From: Thecaphora thlaspeos
Taxonomy: Eukaryota; Basidiomycota; Ustilaginomycetes; Urocystidales; Glomosporiaceae
Length of the DNA stretch: 64,000 bases
NCBI GenBank assembly: GCA_900291925.1
Contig: UWYS01000003.1
Location: 248,001-312,000, forward strand
Direction of reading: 5' to 3'
The notes beneath the pieces were generated by a model, which worked only from the letters and a program-made list of their open reading frames with translations, had not been told where the DNA came from and searched no databases. The first letter of the stretch is position 1; each line of letters starts with the position of its first letter. The translations under genes were made by a program, and so were the position numbers. Of this stretch, positions 36,762-48,704 are shown piece after piece.

Positions 36762-38544
36762 GGGGTGGGCGGCGCCATGGGCAGCCAGCTGTCGCAGCAG
36801 CAGCCGCAGACGTCGACCGCCTCGTCACAGCGCTTTGTCGAGCTCGATGACGCCAAATGGGAGGAGCAGTTCCAAAAGCTCGACGCTGAGCATGTTGGAC
36901 AGGACGAGGGCAAGGGCAAGGGAAAGCAGAAGGATGACGACGGTTTGCCGTCCGAGGCCGAGCAAAACGCCTCGATCCAGCGCGAGCTCGATTCGCTCGA
37001 GCAGCAGCTCCACGCCGACGGAGAGGAGGCGACCTCACGCTTCGAGGAACTCTGGAAGAGCATGAACGCCAGGAGTGGCGTGCCCCCCTCGGCGGCCGAT
37101 GCCGAGCTTGCAAAGTGGGAAGAGGAGCTGATGAAGTCGCGCGACGAGGACTTCGACTGGTCGCACCCCGGCGGAGGGCTGGGCCTAGGTCAGGCCGGGC
37201 TCAACGAGACGGGCGCCATCGACGGGACCGAAGAGGCCCTGCTCAACGACTTTGACACCGTCGGGCCGGACGGCTACCCGCGCCTCGGCACCTACCGCTT
37301 CAGCACGCAGAACGCCTTCCAGAACCACGGCGATCCGCTCAGCGAAGGCCTTCGGCTGCTCGGCAATGGCGGCAGCCTCAGCGACGCCGCGCTCCTTTTC
37401 GAGGCGGCCACCCAGCGCGAGTCGCAGGGTGGCAGCGGCGGCGAGGTGGAGCGCGGCGAGGTCGACCGCAACCGCCGCGAGCGCAGCGAGGCGTGGCGTA
37501 GGCTGGGCGAGTGCCAGGCGATGAACGAAAAGGAGACGCAGGCGATCCGGGCGCTCGAGGAGGCCATCCGGATCGACGAGCATAATCTCGAGGCGTACAT
37601 GTCGCTCGCCATCTCGTACACCAACGAGGGCTACGACACGGCCGCCCATGCTACCCTCGAGCGCTACATCCAGCGCGCCTACCCACACCTCAAGGCCGGT
37701 CCACTGCCGTCATCCATCTCGGGTATCTCTGACCCGATCGAGGGGACGGCCAACTCGAACCCGTGGGCTACGCTCAACAAGGTGACCGACCTCTTCCTCG
37801 CCGCAGCGCGCGAGGGCAACGCAAACGGCCAGATCGACCCGGAGGTCCAGGTGGGGCTGGGCGTGCTCTTCTACTCCAACTCGAGCTACGACCAGGCGCG
37901 CGACTGCTTCCAGACGGCGCTCCAGGCGAGGCCCAATGACTTCCTGCTCTGGAACCGCCTCGGCGCGACGCTGGCCAACGGCGGAAAGCCCGAAGAGGCT
38001 ATCGAGGCGTACCACAAGGCCCTCGAGCTGCGTCCCACCTTCACCCGCGCCATCTACAACCTCAGTGTGTCCTGTAAGTGCAATAAGTGGCGGTCGGCGC
38101 GGCGACCGAAAGAGAGACTCGCGACGAAGCACAGAATCCTGCCCTGACCTCTCACCCGCCTTCACCCTGCACGCCCCTGACGACCACACAGGCCTCAACC
38201 TTGGCGCCCACCACGAGGCGGCCGAGCACCTGCTGGCTGCGCTCTCGCTGCAGCAGTCTCACATGCTGCCCGACGTTCCGCCGGGTGAGGAACCGAGCCC
38301 AACGCCGCTCGCCGACGCCGGCGAGTCGCACAACCTCTGGAGCACGCTTCGTCGTATCTGTGAGTACGCCTGCTGTCGAATCGTTTCCTTTCGCGATGGA
38401 CGCCTTTTCTGACCATAGGCATGCTTCATCTGCAAATCTCATACACCCACCGTAGTCCTCTGCATGGATAGAATGGACCTGGCCCAGCACGCCCACGTCG
38501 GTTCGAACCTGGATCAGTTCCGAGCTCAAGGGTTTGAGTTTTAA
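36108..38544 (+). CDS. PEX5: Pex5, PTS1 receptor
   Basis: Three exons (36108-38073, 38192-38359, 38456-38544; introns 118 and 96 bp) encode 740 aa. The N-terminus MAFQSMMGGAECSTSNNGL has the conserved cysteine (residue 12) that is ubiquitinated for receptor recycling. The disordered N-half contains Pex14-type aromatic motifs (NWGQQF, KWEEQF) and a Met-Gly repeat at about 36725-36765. The C-half (from about residue 420) has the tandem TPRs that bind the PTS1 tripeptide: EAWRRLGECQAMNEKETQ, AYMSLAISYTNEGYDTAA, VGLGVLFYSNSSYDQARDCF, LWNRLGATLANGGKPEEAI and YNLSVSCLNLGAHHEAAEHL, the last formed by splicing. The C-terminus LRRIFLCMDRMDLAQ comes from exon 3. Known role: cytosolic receptor importing peroxisomal matrix proteins. 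Confidence 0.95.
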
Positions 38545-38549
38545 ATAAA
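38544..38549 (+). terminator. PEX5 polyadenylation signal AATAAA
   Basis: A perfect AATAAA begins on the last base of the PEX5 stop codon, followed by an A-run. If used, the 3' UTR would be very short; a more distal signal could be the real one. Confidence 0.4.
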
Positions 38550-38951
38550 AAAAGGTCGGCGCTGTAGCAGCCTTATGTTGAGGCGTAGCATAGTCGATTA
38601 GTCTTTGAGGCGGCGAGAGTGAATGCAACTTGCGCATGAGAAAGCATAGTCTTTCTTGGCCCCACAGCTGGCTGGAAGAGCGAACAGGTGGTGGGTGCGA
38701 GCGGATTGGCCCCGTCAGGGGATAACGGCTGCGGCGTCGGCTCGGGCTGGGCCCCGATCTATGGCAACGGGTAGCTTGCCCGATCGGGCCCACTTTCGCG
38801 CCAGTTCCCACCAGCCGGTCCCTTAAATCGCCGCGACCCGACCCGTGTTTCTGTATCCGTCCGCGATTTACCGCCCACGACCTCGCCGCTGCCGTCGAAG
38901 GCGCAACTCTGACGACGACCACGACGCATGCCCACACCCGGTTGTACATGG
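38545..38951. promoter_or_regulatory. PEX5 3' end and USB1 promoter
   Basis: 407 bp between tandem genes. No repeat. Pyrimidine-rich sequence precedes the USB1 start. Confidence 0.5.
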
Positions 38952-40240
38952 ATGGGGCTTGTCGACTACGCCGACTCGGATAGCGAGCAAGAGGGCGACG
39001 CGTCGATCAGCGACGCTGCCTCGGTCGTCGTCGACAGTTCCAAGCACACGGAGTCGAAGCAGGAGACGGCCACGAAGCGAAAGCTGCTACCTCCGCTAGA
39101 CGATGGCCTCGTTCCTCGCGGCACAGCCGATGGCTCGACGACCAGCAAGAGGCCCAAGGTCGTAGCAGGCGAGTGGCTCTGCCACGTCTTTGTCGAGGTC
39201 CCGCCACATCAGCTGCTGCTGGATCGTGTGATACGGCAGTGTCATGAACACGCTCGCGCCAGCTTCGGATCCCGCTTCACACCTATAGGCTCCTTTATCG
39301 CCGACACAGGCGTGCTGGGGTCGGGCGGGGATGGCATCGCTGCTGCGCCGGACGAAGGTGAACGGAGACCACACATCTCCTTGACGCGGCCCATCCTGCT
39401 GCGCGCGCACGAGAGGACGATGTTTGTCGATGAAGCTGCCAATGCCATCCGGATCGCCTCGAGAGCCTTCGGGCTTGCGAGGTGAGTTCCTTACCCTTGC
39501 GCATGACTCGTGGCCCCTATCGTGAGCCCTCAACTGATCCCGACCGTCTTCCCCGGTTGTGCTCGCGTGCACTGGGGCACTAACCCTCAGATTCCCGGTG
39601 TCGTTCTCGCGTCTTACCCATCTAACAAACGATGACCTAACACGAGACTTTCTCGTTCTCGAGGTGGGCACGGGTTGGAAGGAGGTGAGCAATGTGCGCC
39701 CAAGAGACCACATTGGAGGCGACAAGGTGCTTACACGTACCCTCCTATTGCCCTTTCCCTCCGTATTTCTGGTCGACGCAGCTGAAAACGCTGGCCGATA
39801 GTCTTTCGACGTCGCTGCATCGGCTCGTTCGGGCGAGGCCCTACTACCAAGAGGCCAGGTTCCATGCCAGCATAGGCTTCGTCTCGGTGGGCGGTGACGA
39901 TGATGGCGCTGCCTTCGCTCTCACGCTCGAGGGAGGTGATGGCAGCCTCGAATATGATGACGTCGTCTCGACGCCGATGGCACCCACGCCAACACGCAAC
40001 GAAGACGGTATCCTGGACAACAACAGGATCTTTGATGAGGCGGAGGGGGTAGCTTTCGAACGCGCAGACGCCGTAAGATGCGCAGAGCGACCAGCGACTG
40101 CAGCAAACCCCGTTCCACTAGAGACTTTCGCGGGCACGCTGCAGGATACACTGGCCGCTGAAGTACTCGGATGTCCACCCTTTGCCGTTGGCAGTGTCGG
40201 CATCAGGGTCGGGAAGATGGTCAGCTGGGTCGATTTGTAG
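38952..40240 (+). CDS. USB1: Usb1/Mpn1, U6 snRNA 3'-5' exonuclease
   Basis: Three exons (38952-39481, 39591-39684, 39782-40240; introns 109 and 97 bp), 360 aa. The start chosen gives MGLVDYADSDSEQEG, the typical Usb1 opening; an in-frame ATG eight codons upstream is possible. Both catalytic His-x-Ser motifs of the 2H phosphoesterase fold are present: HIS in RRPHISLTRP (about residue 140) and HAS in ARFHASIGF in exon 3. Between them lie FSRLTHLTNDDLTRDFLVLEV and a helix with HRLVRARPYY. A loop rich in Asp and Glu (about 39890-40060) separates the second motif from the C-terminal segment PFAVGSVGIRVGKMV. Known role: trims the U6 oligo-U tail and leaves a terminal phosphate that stabilises U6 in the nucleus. 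Confidence 0.93.
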
Positions 40241-43200
40241 CGGGTACAGGAACGGCCGCGTGCGCAGCTGTCTACTTGCATGTACATCGAAGGTCGTCGC
40301 GTCGCGCGGAACGGAAAAGTGGTGGGAAAAAACAAGGCAGTAATTCAAGCGAAAAGTCATCGACGGGCTCGGATGGCAAAGAGCAACGCCGGGGAAGGGC
40401 TGCTGCAATACGCCTATCGGGCATCCAAATGAAGAGCACCGCAAACAGATGGCAGGCTGGGATCGCTGCGCTTAACCCGCCCGCGCTGTTTAGTTGCAAG
40501 ACGCCTTTGCAGGAGTCGAAAGGTGCTGAGCTAGCCGACTCCCGCGTTCAGACAGAACAGGATGGATGACGAGCCCAGCCGCAACGGAGCACTCTTCCAC
40601 ACTGACTAACTGGGATCCCTACGTTCACACAACGAAGGGAAAAGGACGAATGGCCAGCACCAGTACCTTGTACTGACGTTACGTTACGTAATCGGAGCGA
40701 CGGGTCCCATCTGCTACGATCAAACTAAGCTCTTACCCACGTGTTGCCAACTTCTATATTGACCTGCCCGAGCCTCCGGCCCGCCGCCGACTCCGACTTT
40801 GTCGCACCTCGAACCGGCTCGACCGCCGCACTCACGCATCCCCTTCCGACGTGGTTAAGAGGGTGCAGACTGTACGCCATTACAGCACTGATGGATCAAG
40901 TCTGAAGCCACCGCACGCCCACCATCCCTCGACGTCTCAAAAGCCAGAAGCAAGGTACACACGGTGCTTGCTCTTGCCAAGGGACAAAGGTGGAATTGTG
41001 TCGGACCCGATCGCGTCCATCCTTCCGTTCCGATCCTTTAGGCTCCGTTGGGATGGGTCGTTCTGCAACGCTGCCACACGACACGTGGATGCTACAATGC
41101 GACCGTCCGTCGAAGCGGTCAAGATCCCTCCAATGAGGACCGGGCACGGGGCATCGTCCGAGGGCGTATGACGGTAGTCATGCGTCGAAGCGATTCCATG
41201 ATCGAGGGCCATAAGCACGCCGGCGTTCGATCTTGACCTCCGGTGAGGACCCTTGCTTGTCTCAAGACCAGGTAGTGTGAAGTCAAGATGACCAGGCCCA
41301 TCACGGTATTGACCGGCGGTCCGTCAGCCTGTACCCCTAAAGTTAAGATCACATCGTCGTCGGCGCCGTGCCGTATATCCCTCCAACCTGCCACGCTACC
41401 AAATACACGCCGGATACTCATCCGGCCGCCGCTATTGTGACCTCCTTGCCTGTTGCATCGCCGACTGTTCCGGCCTTCAGCGACTTCCCCTGGCCGTCTC
41501 GGCATGGGGCGGCGGGCGTGTTCGGAGCTCGCGCGAACGCTGTTGGGAGCTCAACAAAGGGCGAGTACATACTGTAGTGAACGAACATATGTCGTCGGCG
41601 TGATCTCACACAGATCTCGCACAAAGAGCCAGCTTGCATTGTGACAGGAGAGTGCGTCTGTGCTGGCTGGCCTCTTGTGCTTCATGATGCCGTGTCTGTG
41701 CCGACTCAGCTTACTAAATTACCAGAGGTGTAGTATCATGCTACGGTGGACCCCTTTCCCCTTGCCGGCGCGGCCTATGGCCGCGAGGACAGCACAGCCT
41801 TCATCACCTATCGTCTTCTCGAATGCAGCATTGGTTGTGTTATTGGCCGAGATAAGTAGGCCGATCCCGTCTTCAGACCACACCCATGCCGTCCGTGGCC
41901 AAGGTAACCGTACAGCAGGACGTTGCTACTTAGCGGCACAAGTGTCCGATGCGAAGGGCGGTGTAAGTACTGTAACAGCTAGATGTCGCGACCCTATGTG
42001 CAGCCTCATCGACCAAGACCAAGAAAGCCAAAGGTCGGAGCTGGAAAGCCCGCAAGAGCCTCCATCATCCCCTTGTCTCAGGTGTAATCAGCCACTGCAA
42101 GGTTTCGCCTTAGTGCTATCGCTTGCATTGAGGTACAGATAGATGTCGCGACCCTATGTGCAGCCTCATCGACCAAGACCAAGAAAGCCAAAGGTCGGAG
42201 CTGGAAAGCCCGCAAGAGCCTCCATCATCCCCTTGTCTCAGGCGTAATCAGCCACTGCAAGGTTTCGCCTTAGTGCTATCGCTTGCATTGAGGTACAGAT
42301 AGATGCATGGCAAGCAAGCTGGAAGGGAGCGGCCTGATCATGAGCCTTCGAATCCCCTCACCCTTCGTTCTTCGACCTTCCGCTCTACTCCTCGTCCCCG
42401 TCGTCTCGACCGACCTCTGGATTGAGGCCCCTGTCCCTCGACAAGATGCTTTAGCCGATGCGGGCGAAGCGTGGAGAGGGATACTGAAGTCCTGCTATGT
42501 AGTTACGCAAAAGTGACCCGAGTCGACAGTTGGTAGCTAGGTTTGATATTCCAACAAAGGAGACGCTGCCGAGGACAGCGCCTTTGTGGCTATCGATCAA
42601 GCACGTCTACCCACCATTATTCGGCCTTGTGCGTGAGAGCGGTGATCCGATGTGTGACGCCTGCCCGTGCGAGACGGCTGAGCCGAGATGAGGGAGCGCG
42701 AGCGGGTGTTGTGAAGAGGCGCCGGAGGCGGAGGTTCCGGTGTGACGACAGCGGGCTGGGGCGAACTGACGATGGGATCGAGTGTTTTCGGCGAAGGCAA
42801 GCGTCTGGTGTGGCGAAGGCTGACCGCCGCCTTGACGGAGGTATTGTAAGTACACATGTACAAAGGCGTGAGTGCGATGCAGCATGCCGCAGACTCGGGA
42901 GGATCCGACATGAAAGGAGCTCTCTTCTTCCAGCCTAACAGGATCTTATTTAGACAGATGCTTCGTTAGAGGACTTTACCTTCCTTGATCCGGCTCCTTC
43001 CGAAGGCATATTGTATGTGTGTACATACGTGTGTGCGTTTGCCGGGAGCTCGGCTTGCGAGGGCGTAGACAAAGCCAAGCCAAGCTAATCCTGCCCCGGA
43101 GCATTGGGCAAGAGCAGAACACCAAGCGTGGCGCCCACCCTGAGCTAGCTGCCCCGGCTTTGATTGCATCAGACTCTGTTCGTGTGGCTTGTGGCGACTC

Positions 43201-43811
43201 TCTCCTGCCTCGCCGCCTCGCTAAGTCCCCCTCCTCATTTTCCTCTTTCCTGACCAATCCACAGTCCTCTGGTCTCTTGTGCCGCTCTCTCCTCTTTCCG
43301 TCTTTCCCGGTCGCTTCCTCTGCCTCCCACCACCATCACCACCCTTCAACGCGTTCAGTCTGCGCCCATTCGATAGGCTCACGTCACTCTCTGTAAGCTA
43401 GCTCACGACGACAAGCTTTGCTCAGCTGAGTGCCATCGTCTTAGGACGCCTCGCATCACCAGCAAGCAGAACAGGCAAAACTCGACTTTCACGATACCCT
43501 CCTCGATACCCGGGTCAAATTGCTGCTGCCTGCCGGCTTTCCCCCAACGACCATCACGATCGGTCGCTCGCTTGTTTGCTTGCGACGCAACAGCATCTCT
43601 CGAAGAGCTGCTCGACATCTGTACTCTACTTGCTCCCCTGCTCGCTGCCGAAGGTTGCCAAGCCATCAAGCCCGCTTCGGTGAAAGGACGGAACCGCAGA
43701 CTCTACGCGCTCGCCGTGACAAGCTCTGCGCCCGTCGTCTTTCTTCACCGATTCCTCGTCTTTGCCGAACGATAGACCCTCTCCCGCAGCAACAATTGCG
43801 ACTACGACGTC
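40241..43811. other. 3.6-kb region without a recognised gene
   Basis: No open frame shows a known domain or the codon pattern of the neighbouring genes. It holds the 160-bp tandem duplication at 41981-42300. The part before 43811 must contain the old promoter of the G-alpha locus. It may include decayed coding sequence or an unrecognised mobile element; nothing specific can be supported. Confidence 0.5.
41981..42300. repeat. 160-bp direct tandem duplication
   Basis: 41981-42140 is repeated at 42141-42300 almost perfectly; the one difference noted is AGGTGTAATC versus AGGCGTAATC. Both copies begin AGATGTCGCGACC. A third copy starts at 42301 (AGATG) and stops after a few bases. The near identity indicates a recent event. 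No open frame spans both copies. Confidence 0.92.
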
Positions 43812-45440
43812 ATGGGCGCTTGCATGTCGGCAGACCACAGCAGGAGACGCCAGAGGCTAAGCAGTCGCGCTCCCTGGACGAACGGATCAAGGATGATGAA
43901 AAGAAGATGGCCAAGGAGATCAAGCTCCTCCTGCTGGGTATGTGGAGCTGAGGGCTGCTGATACCGAGTTCCCACCTTGTCATATGCTACGCTCCCACCA
44001 CCCAGCTGGGCGCCCTGCTTTTGGGGCGGCGTGCGCACAAATGGCCGCGCAAGTGGACGGCAGAAGGCTTCACGTTCTTGCGTTGACCGTTCCTCCTCAC
44101 AGACGTCGGAACATGTCTCTCGCGAATCTTCACAGGCGCTGGGGAGAGCGGCAAGTCCACCATCTTGAAATTCATGAGGATCATACACCACTTCCCTTTT
44201 ACGACCGAAGAGCGGGAGAACTTCCGCCGTCTCGTTTTTGCGAACCTCGTACAGGGGATGAAGGCGGTCTTGGATGCCATGGAGGAGTGGGGCGGCGACT
44301 TTGAGAAGGATGAAAATGCCGTAGGTTTTGCCGCCGGTGTGCATCACCATTCACAGGCTGACCGATCGCTGTTAGCTGACACTCACCGCCTCGCCCCCAA
44401 CGGGACCCCGCCCGCATTACTTTGATCAATCGCAGGGCCTCCTCTCGATGTTTATCTCCTTTCCAGATATCGCGGAGGGCGAGCCATTCCCGCAGGCGTA
44501 CTTTGAGCCACTCGAGCTTCTGTGGAAGGACGAGGGCATACAGAGCGTCTTTAAACGCGGCAACAAGGCGGCCATCCCGGAGAACCTTGGCTACTTCTAC
44601 GCGGACCTGCCGCGGCTGTTCGGTTAGGACTACGTTCCGACGGATCTCGATATCCTGCGCTGCCGGAACAAGACGACCGGCATCATCGAGACGGCCTTTC
44701 CGATAGAAGACCGGACTTGCTGTATCTTTGACGTCGGAGGCCAGCGCTCGGAGCGGAAAAAGTGGATCCACTGCTTCGAGAACGTCACGGCCGTCCTCTT
44801 CCTGGTTGCACTCTCGGGCTACGACTCGTGCCTGGTCGAGGACAAGGACTCGAATCAGATGCAGGAGGCGCTGATGCTGTTCGACTCGATCTGCAACAGC
44901 AAGTGGTTCGTCCGGACCTCGATGATCGTCTTTCTGAACAGGGTCAATATCTTCCGGACCAAGATCACCTACTCGAGCATCACGCAGTACTTTCCCGACT
45001 ACGACGGCGACAACACCGACTTCAACGCGGCGCGGTCGTACTTCAAGCAGTGCTTCGTCCGACTCAATCGCTTGTCGACAAAGGAGATCTACCCGAGCTT
45101 CACCAACGCGACCGATCCGTCGCTACTTAAGATCATCATGGCGTCGTGAGTCCTCTGGCACGTGTGTGCTGTGCGGTGCAACTATTGCGGTATCGTCTGA
45201 CTGACCAGGCGCGACCATCTGTCTGCCCTTTTCGCTGCTCCCCTCGCTCCGCCGCTGTATCGGCCATCGCAGAGTGACCCACATCATCCTCACCAATAAG
45301 TACGTCCGACCACGAGCACTTCTTGATCGTTCGAGACGAGCCTGTGCTGACGACGAGCTTCTCTGTCCCGTCACCCTGCTGCTGTGGCTCTCCCCGCCTC
45401 CTCCCCTTCTCACCACTTCAGTCTTCGAGACAGTGAGTAG
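43812..45440 (+). pseudogene. Broken heterotrimeric G-protein alpha subunit gene
   Basis: The exon-intron skeleton of a G-alpha gene is clear: exons about 43812-43937, 44136-44320, 44436-45145, 45273-45299 and 45422-45440 with GT..AG introns. Present are the myristoylation-type start MGACMS, G1 GAGESGKST, switch I RNKTTGI, G3 FDVGGQRSERKKW and a G5-like TNATD. It is damaged in several ways. The start codon frame and the frame of the next residues (ETPEAKQ...) differ, implying a one-base loss near 43842. TAG at 44625-44627 interrupts the frame between PRLFG and DYVPT. The G4 motif NKxD is NRVN, losing the guanine-specifying Asp. KQM after the P-loop is KFM, and the C-terminus ends LRDSE instead of the usual receptor-contact tail. 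Flanking sequence stays well conserved, so inactivation seems recent. Sequencing error cannot explain all lesions. Confidence 0.85.
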
Positions 45441-46503
45441 ACCTGACACACAGGACTCGTTTGGTAAAGGACGCTAGGTCAAGAGCAAGGCACTGACATG
45501 CCAGCCTTCCCTTCAAATCAAACTTGCTACGCAGTCATCATCTAATTATCATCGCCGAAGGCCCGCCCGCTCGTTCTACCTTGCCGGCTGCAAACCAACG
45601 GCCCCTCCCTGCATCTTCATCCCCGTGCGGCGACACAATCTCGAGTCTTCCCTTTGCTCAAGTCTGCATCCAACCTCTTGCTTCATCGCATATGTCTGTC
45701 CGTTCCGCGGTCATCATCCCATCGTGCGCTTTCCATCCAATCCCTTTCCAAGCTTGCCAGAATCACTGCCGTGTACTATAGATATTTCTTGTTCTGCCCA
45801 CCTCGATCCGACTATCCCCTTCCTTGCTTACTTTGTGTATCTTAGAGGATGGAAACGTGTAATGGTCAATTTCTCGACGCTGCGTAGACCGGTGCGACCA
45901 GGGGAGGCAGCGAACATGCTGTGGAGCATCTACCGCAAGGACGAGAGGTCAGGGCCGCTGGGTCGATCAGCTGTCGCAGGTCGGCCGTCAGGATGACGTC
46001 GCGCACTGATGCATCCACAATGCGGCTCGGCAGCCCTTCGCTGCTTTCGCACCTGCCTCTCAACCTCCATGCCGACGAGGGGCATTCCTCGCCTTCCAAG
46101 TGGAAACAAGACTGCCCGCTCTCTGGCCTACGTCTACGCGCAGGCACTCGCCCTGGGCTAGCGGGAAGCTCTCACCTAATCCCATCCCAACAGCACGAAT
46201 CGACCAAAGGAAAGCACCACATTGCAACGCTTCAGCCAAGGGATTTTCAGCCTAAGGAAGTTGTTTGCATTTTTGGGTGTGTATGTTGTGTGTGTGTGTG
46301 GCGGTGTTGCGTATGTAGCGCCTGAAAGCGGGAGGAAGGGGGGGGGGGGGGTGGAACGCGACAAGAGGGGAAGCCAAGGTGCGGGTGTTGAGATTCGTCG
46401 TGGTTTGATACAGAGATTGGAAGAATGAAAAATAACCCCAGACAAACCCCTCGATGCCAAACGGGAAAACTACAGAGGACGTGCGAAGAGAAAACCGAGA
46501 GGT
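45441..46503. other. Spacer between G-alpha remnant and eL43
   Basis: About 1.06 kb. It contains a short GT-rich patch at about 46278-46300, a G14 run at 46338-46351 and the eL43 3' UTR. No gene recognised. Confidence 0.55.
46338..46351. repeat. Poly-G run (14 G)
   Basis: Uninterrupted G run about 150 bp beyond the eL43 stop codon. Confidence 0.85.
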
Positions 46504-48102
46504 TTAGGCCTCGGTCAGCTCGCGCAGTCGGCGGATGGTGCTGTTGGAGAAGGGAAAGCGAGCAAAGAAGGTTAGTGTGTTGGCGCGGAGAGGTTGTAGA
46601 GTTTCGAGGCGTGCGAGCGAGGCGAGAGCGATTCGTCCTTTCTCCATTCCGACGTTCTCGAGTTCCGCCACGTATCGTTCACCTCAACCGTCTTCCAGGT
46701 GGATTTCCTCGTGCCATCTGCCTTTGCGTAGCGTGGCCATTGCGCGTTGTGACCTGTTCCGCCTCGTCCCAGCAGGCGTGCTCCCTGTGATCGAAGCTGA
46801 GCTTTGCTTCTGTTCTGAGCCTGCTTGATCGGCCCGATACAGCGTGCATTCCCGCCTGCCTGGATCCTACTTCCCATAGAGAACGTCCTCGTCCTTGCTG
46901 GCCTTTGCAGTCTCCTGGTTTCAATCCGTATCCGATCCACAATCATCCACCTCCCTGTTATAGATCCCACCTGCTCGCATCCGTCCCTCTCACTGAACGA
47001 GCCCTGCTGCTCCGGCAGCGAATCTCACCTTCGGACGGTGGCAGCAGCGGTGGTGGAGAGAGTCCACGCGCCTCCAGCCATGGTCTTGTTGCAGGCGCGG
47101 CACTCCCAGATGCCGACGGCCTTCCTCTTGACCGAGTCCTTGCCGCAGAAGGTGCAGGTGTACTTGCTGTGCTGCGAGATCTCAATCTTCTTGACCTGTC
47201 GTCGGAGCGACGCGCCGTATCGCGTTCCGTACTTTCCGGTGATTCCGACCTTGGCAGTGCGCTTGGACTACGAGGAAGAGTCGGGTGGGCGACGGAGCAG
47301 CAGAGAAAGAGGCATGGATGTTAGTGGGCCTGAGATTAAGCGAAAGGTGATGCAGTTCGGCACGCAAGGGACATCAAATGGCCAACGGCCCGCCCGAGAG
47401 AGATGAAGACAGAGAGAGATAGGCGTGGAGCGTTTGGCGTGTAGGTGGGGTGCTTCATGCTAGACATTCGAGCGAGATCGACAGTTGGTGGCAAACGGTG
47501 TGCGGGTCGAGAATATCGATATGGCGGAGCTTCGCCGTTCAAAGCCTGGTGTGAACGCGGTGCTGGGCGTGTGTTCGTCGGTCGTTTCGACTCGGATCTG
47601 CGTGGGTGTCATCCCGCTACGTTGAGTCGGCTCATCCTGCCGTTTCCTTCCTCAATGTGATACTGGTCGAGGGCCCGCACTTCTGAGATCTCCTGGCTGG
47701 ACCAGTCAGTCCGTCCGCGCCGGCCCACGATCCTCGTTCCTATCATGCTGAGCTACGGTCTCCGTCATCGAAGCAGCATTTTCCCCTGTTCTCGCAGCGT
47801 CTTGGACCTGACCAACCTTTCCGCTCCTTTTCCATTCAGGCATCACCATCACATCGATTCGTTCTATGGCAGTGTTGGCGATTCGTCTTTCTGTCGAAGC
47901 AGGACGTGTCACTGTGTGGTCCTTCGTCGGATGGAGTCGGCAGATCGTTCGCTTGACCGATCGGTCGGTCGTCTCTCTATCTCGTCTCTCTTCTCTCGTC
48001 TCGGGTAGGTGCCTGGTAGTTCGTTTCTGGTGTCCTTGTCGCCGTGTGCTGTCGGAGTAGCATACGACGGTGTCGGCGAGGCGGCGTAGGGACACTCACC
48101 AT
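46504..48102 (-). CDS. RPL43: Ribosomal protein eL43 (L37A/L43)
   Basis: Three exons on the minus strand: the ATG alone (48102-48100), 47267-47029 and 46540-46504. Introns are 832 bp (GTGAGT..TAG) and 488 bp (GTGAGA..CAG). The 92-aa product equals yeast Rpl43 in length. It reads [20 protein letters not shown], then the four-cysteine zinc ribbon (CTFC..CRAC), [19 protein letters not shown] and ends [12 protein letters not shown]. The small 60S-subunit protein binds 25S rRNA. The ATG exon was chosen because no other ATG followed by a 5' splice site lies between it and exon 2, and because TCC AAG CGC directly continues a Met-Ser-Lys-Arg start; this first junction is the least certain part. Divergent from eS24. 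Confidence 0.88.
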
Positions 48103-48704
48103 CTTGACGAGTTTGTCGGGTGGAGTATGATGAAAAGGGGGGGGGGTGGAGTACGAAGGACGGCGGAAACGTTGATCACGAATGCGCCGGTAGCCTCTCC
48201 CTCGCTCTCTCTGCTCGCCCTGCGCACCGTCCTCTGCGCCAGCTGTGGGCCGGCCTCCTCTGGCTCTTGCTCCCCCTTCTCTCCTTGGCTCCCGCTGGGG
48301 GTGGGCTCGTCCTGGGGCTCGTCCTGGGGCTCGCCCTGCGGCTCGCTGGGCGTCGGCGGCGGGCGCTCCAGACTCGGGCCAAGCGCGGCTGCACCGCACG
48401 CGGAAGGGAGAAAGAAGAAATATAATTATTGTTTTTTGACAAAAACCCGGAACCGAAGATCAATGGCCAGTGCTCACTTCGGCCGAACGTCAAAGAGGGG
48501 CGGCGAGGTCAGGGGCCCGCAGAGAAGCCCGCCTGGCTGGATGGGCTGGGGCCTGGCCGGCACAACGCAGCGTTGGGCCAGGCGGCGCACGCGGTGTTCG
48601 CCGTCGGACGGTGGGTCGGGCGTCGCCGCGCCTCCCTCCAGCATCTCATCGTCGCTCCCCCACGATATCCCCTCCTTCTCGCTACACTTCAAGACTCTTT
48701 CGCG
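48103..48704. promoter_or_regulatory. Bidirectional eL43/eS24 promoter
   Basis: 602 bp between the two ATG-only exons. It has a G-run near 48138-48146, about three imperfect copies of a 12-bp unit (CTCGTCCTGGGG-like, 48305-48350) and an AT-rich block at 48415-48440. Co-regulation of the two ribosomal protein genes is inferred. Confidence 0.65.

Noticed and set aside
44625..44627. TAG recoding or codon reassignment to explain the G-alpha and hydrolase stops
   Set aside because: VPS24, NUP192, USB1, the RBR ligase and the sorting nexin all end at TAG with family-typical C-termini, so TAG terminates translation in this organism.
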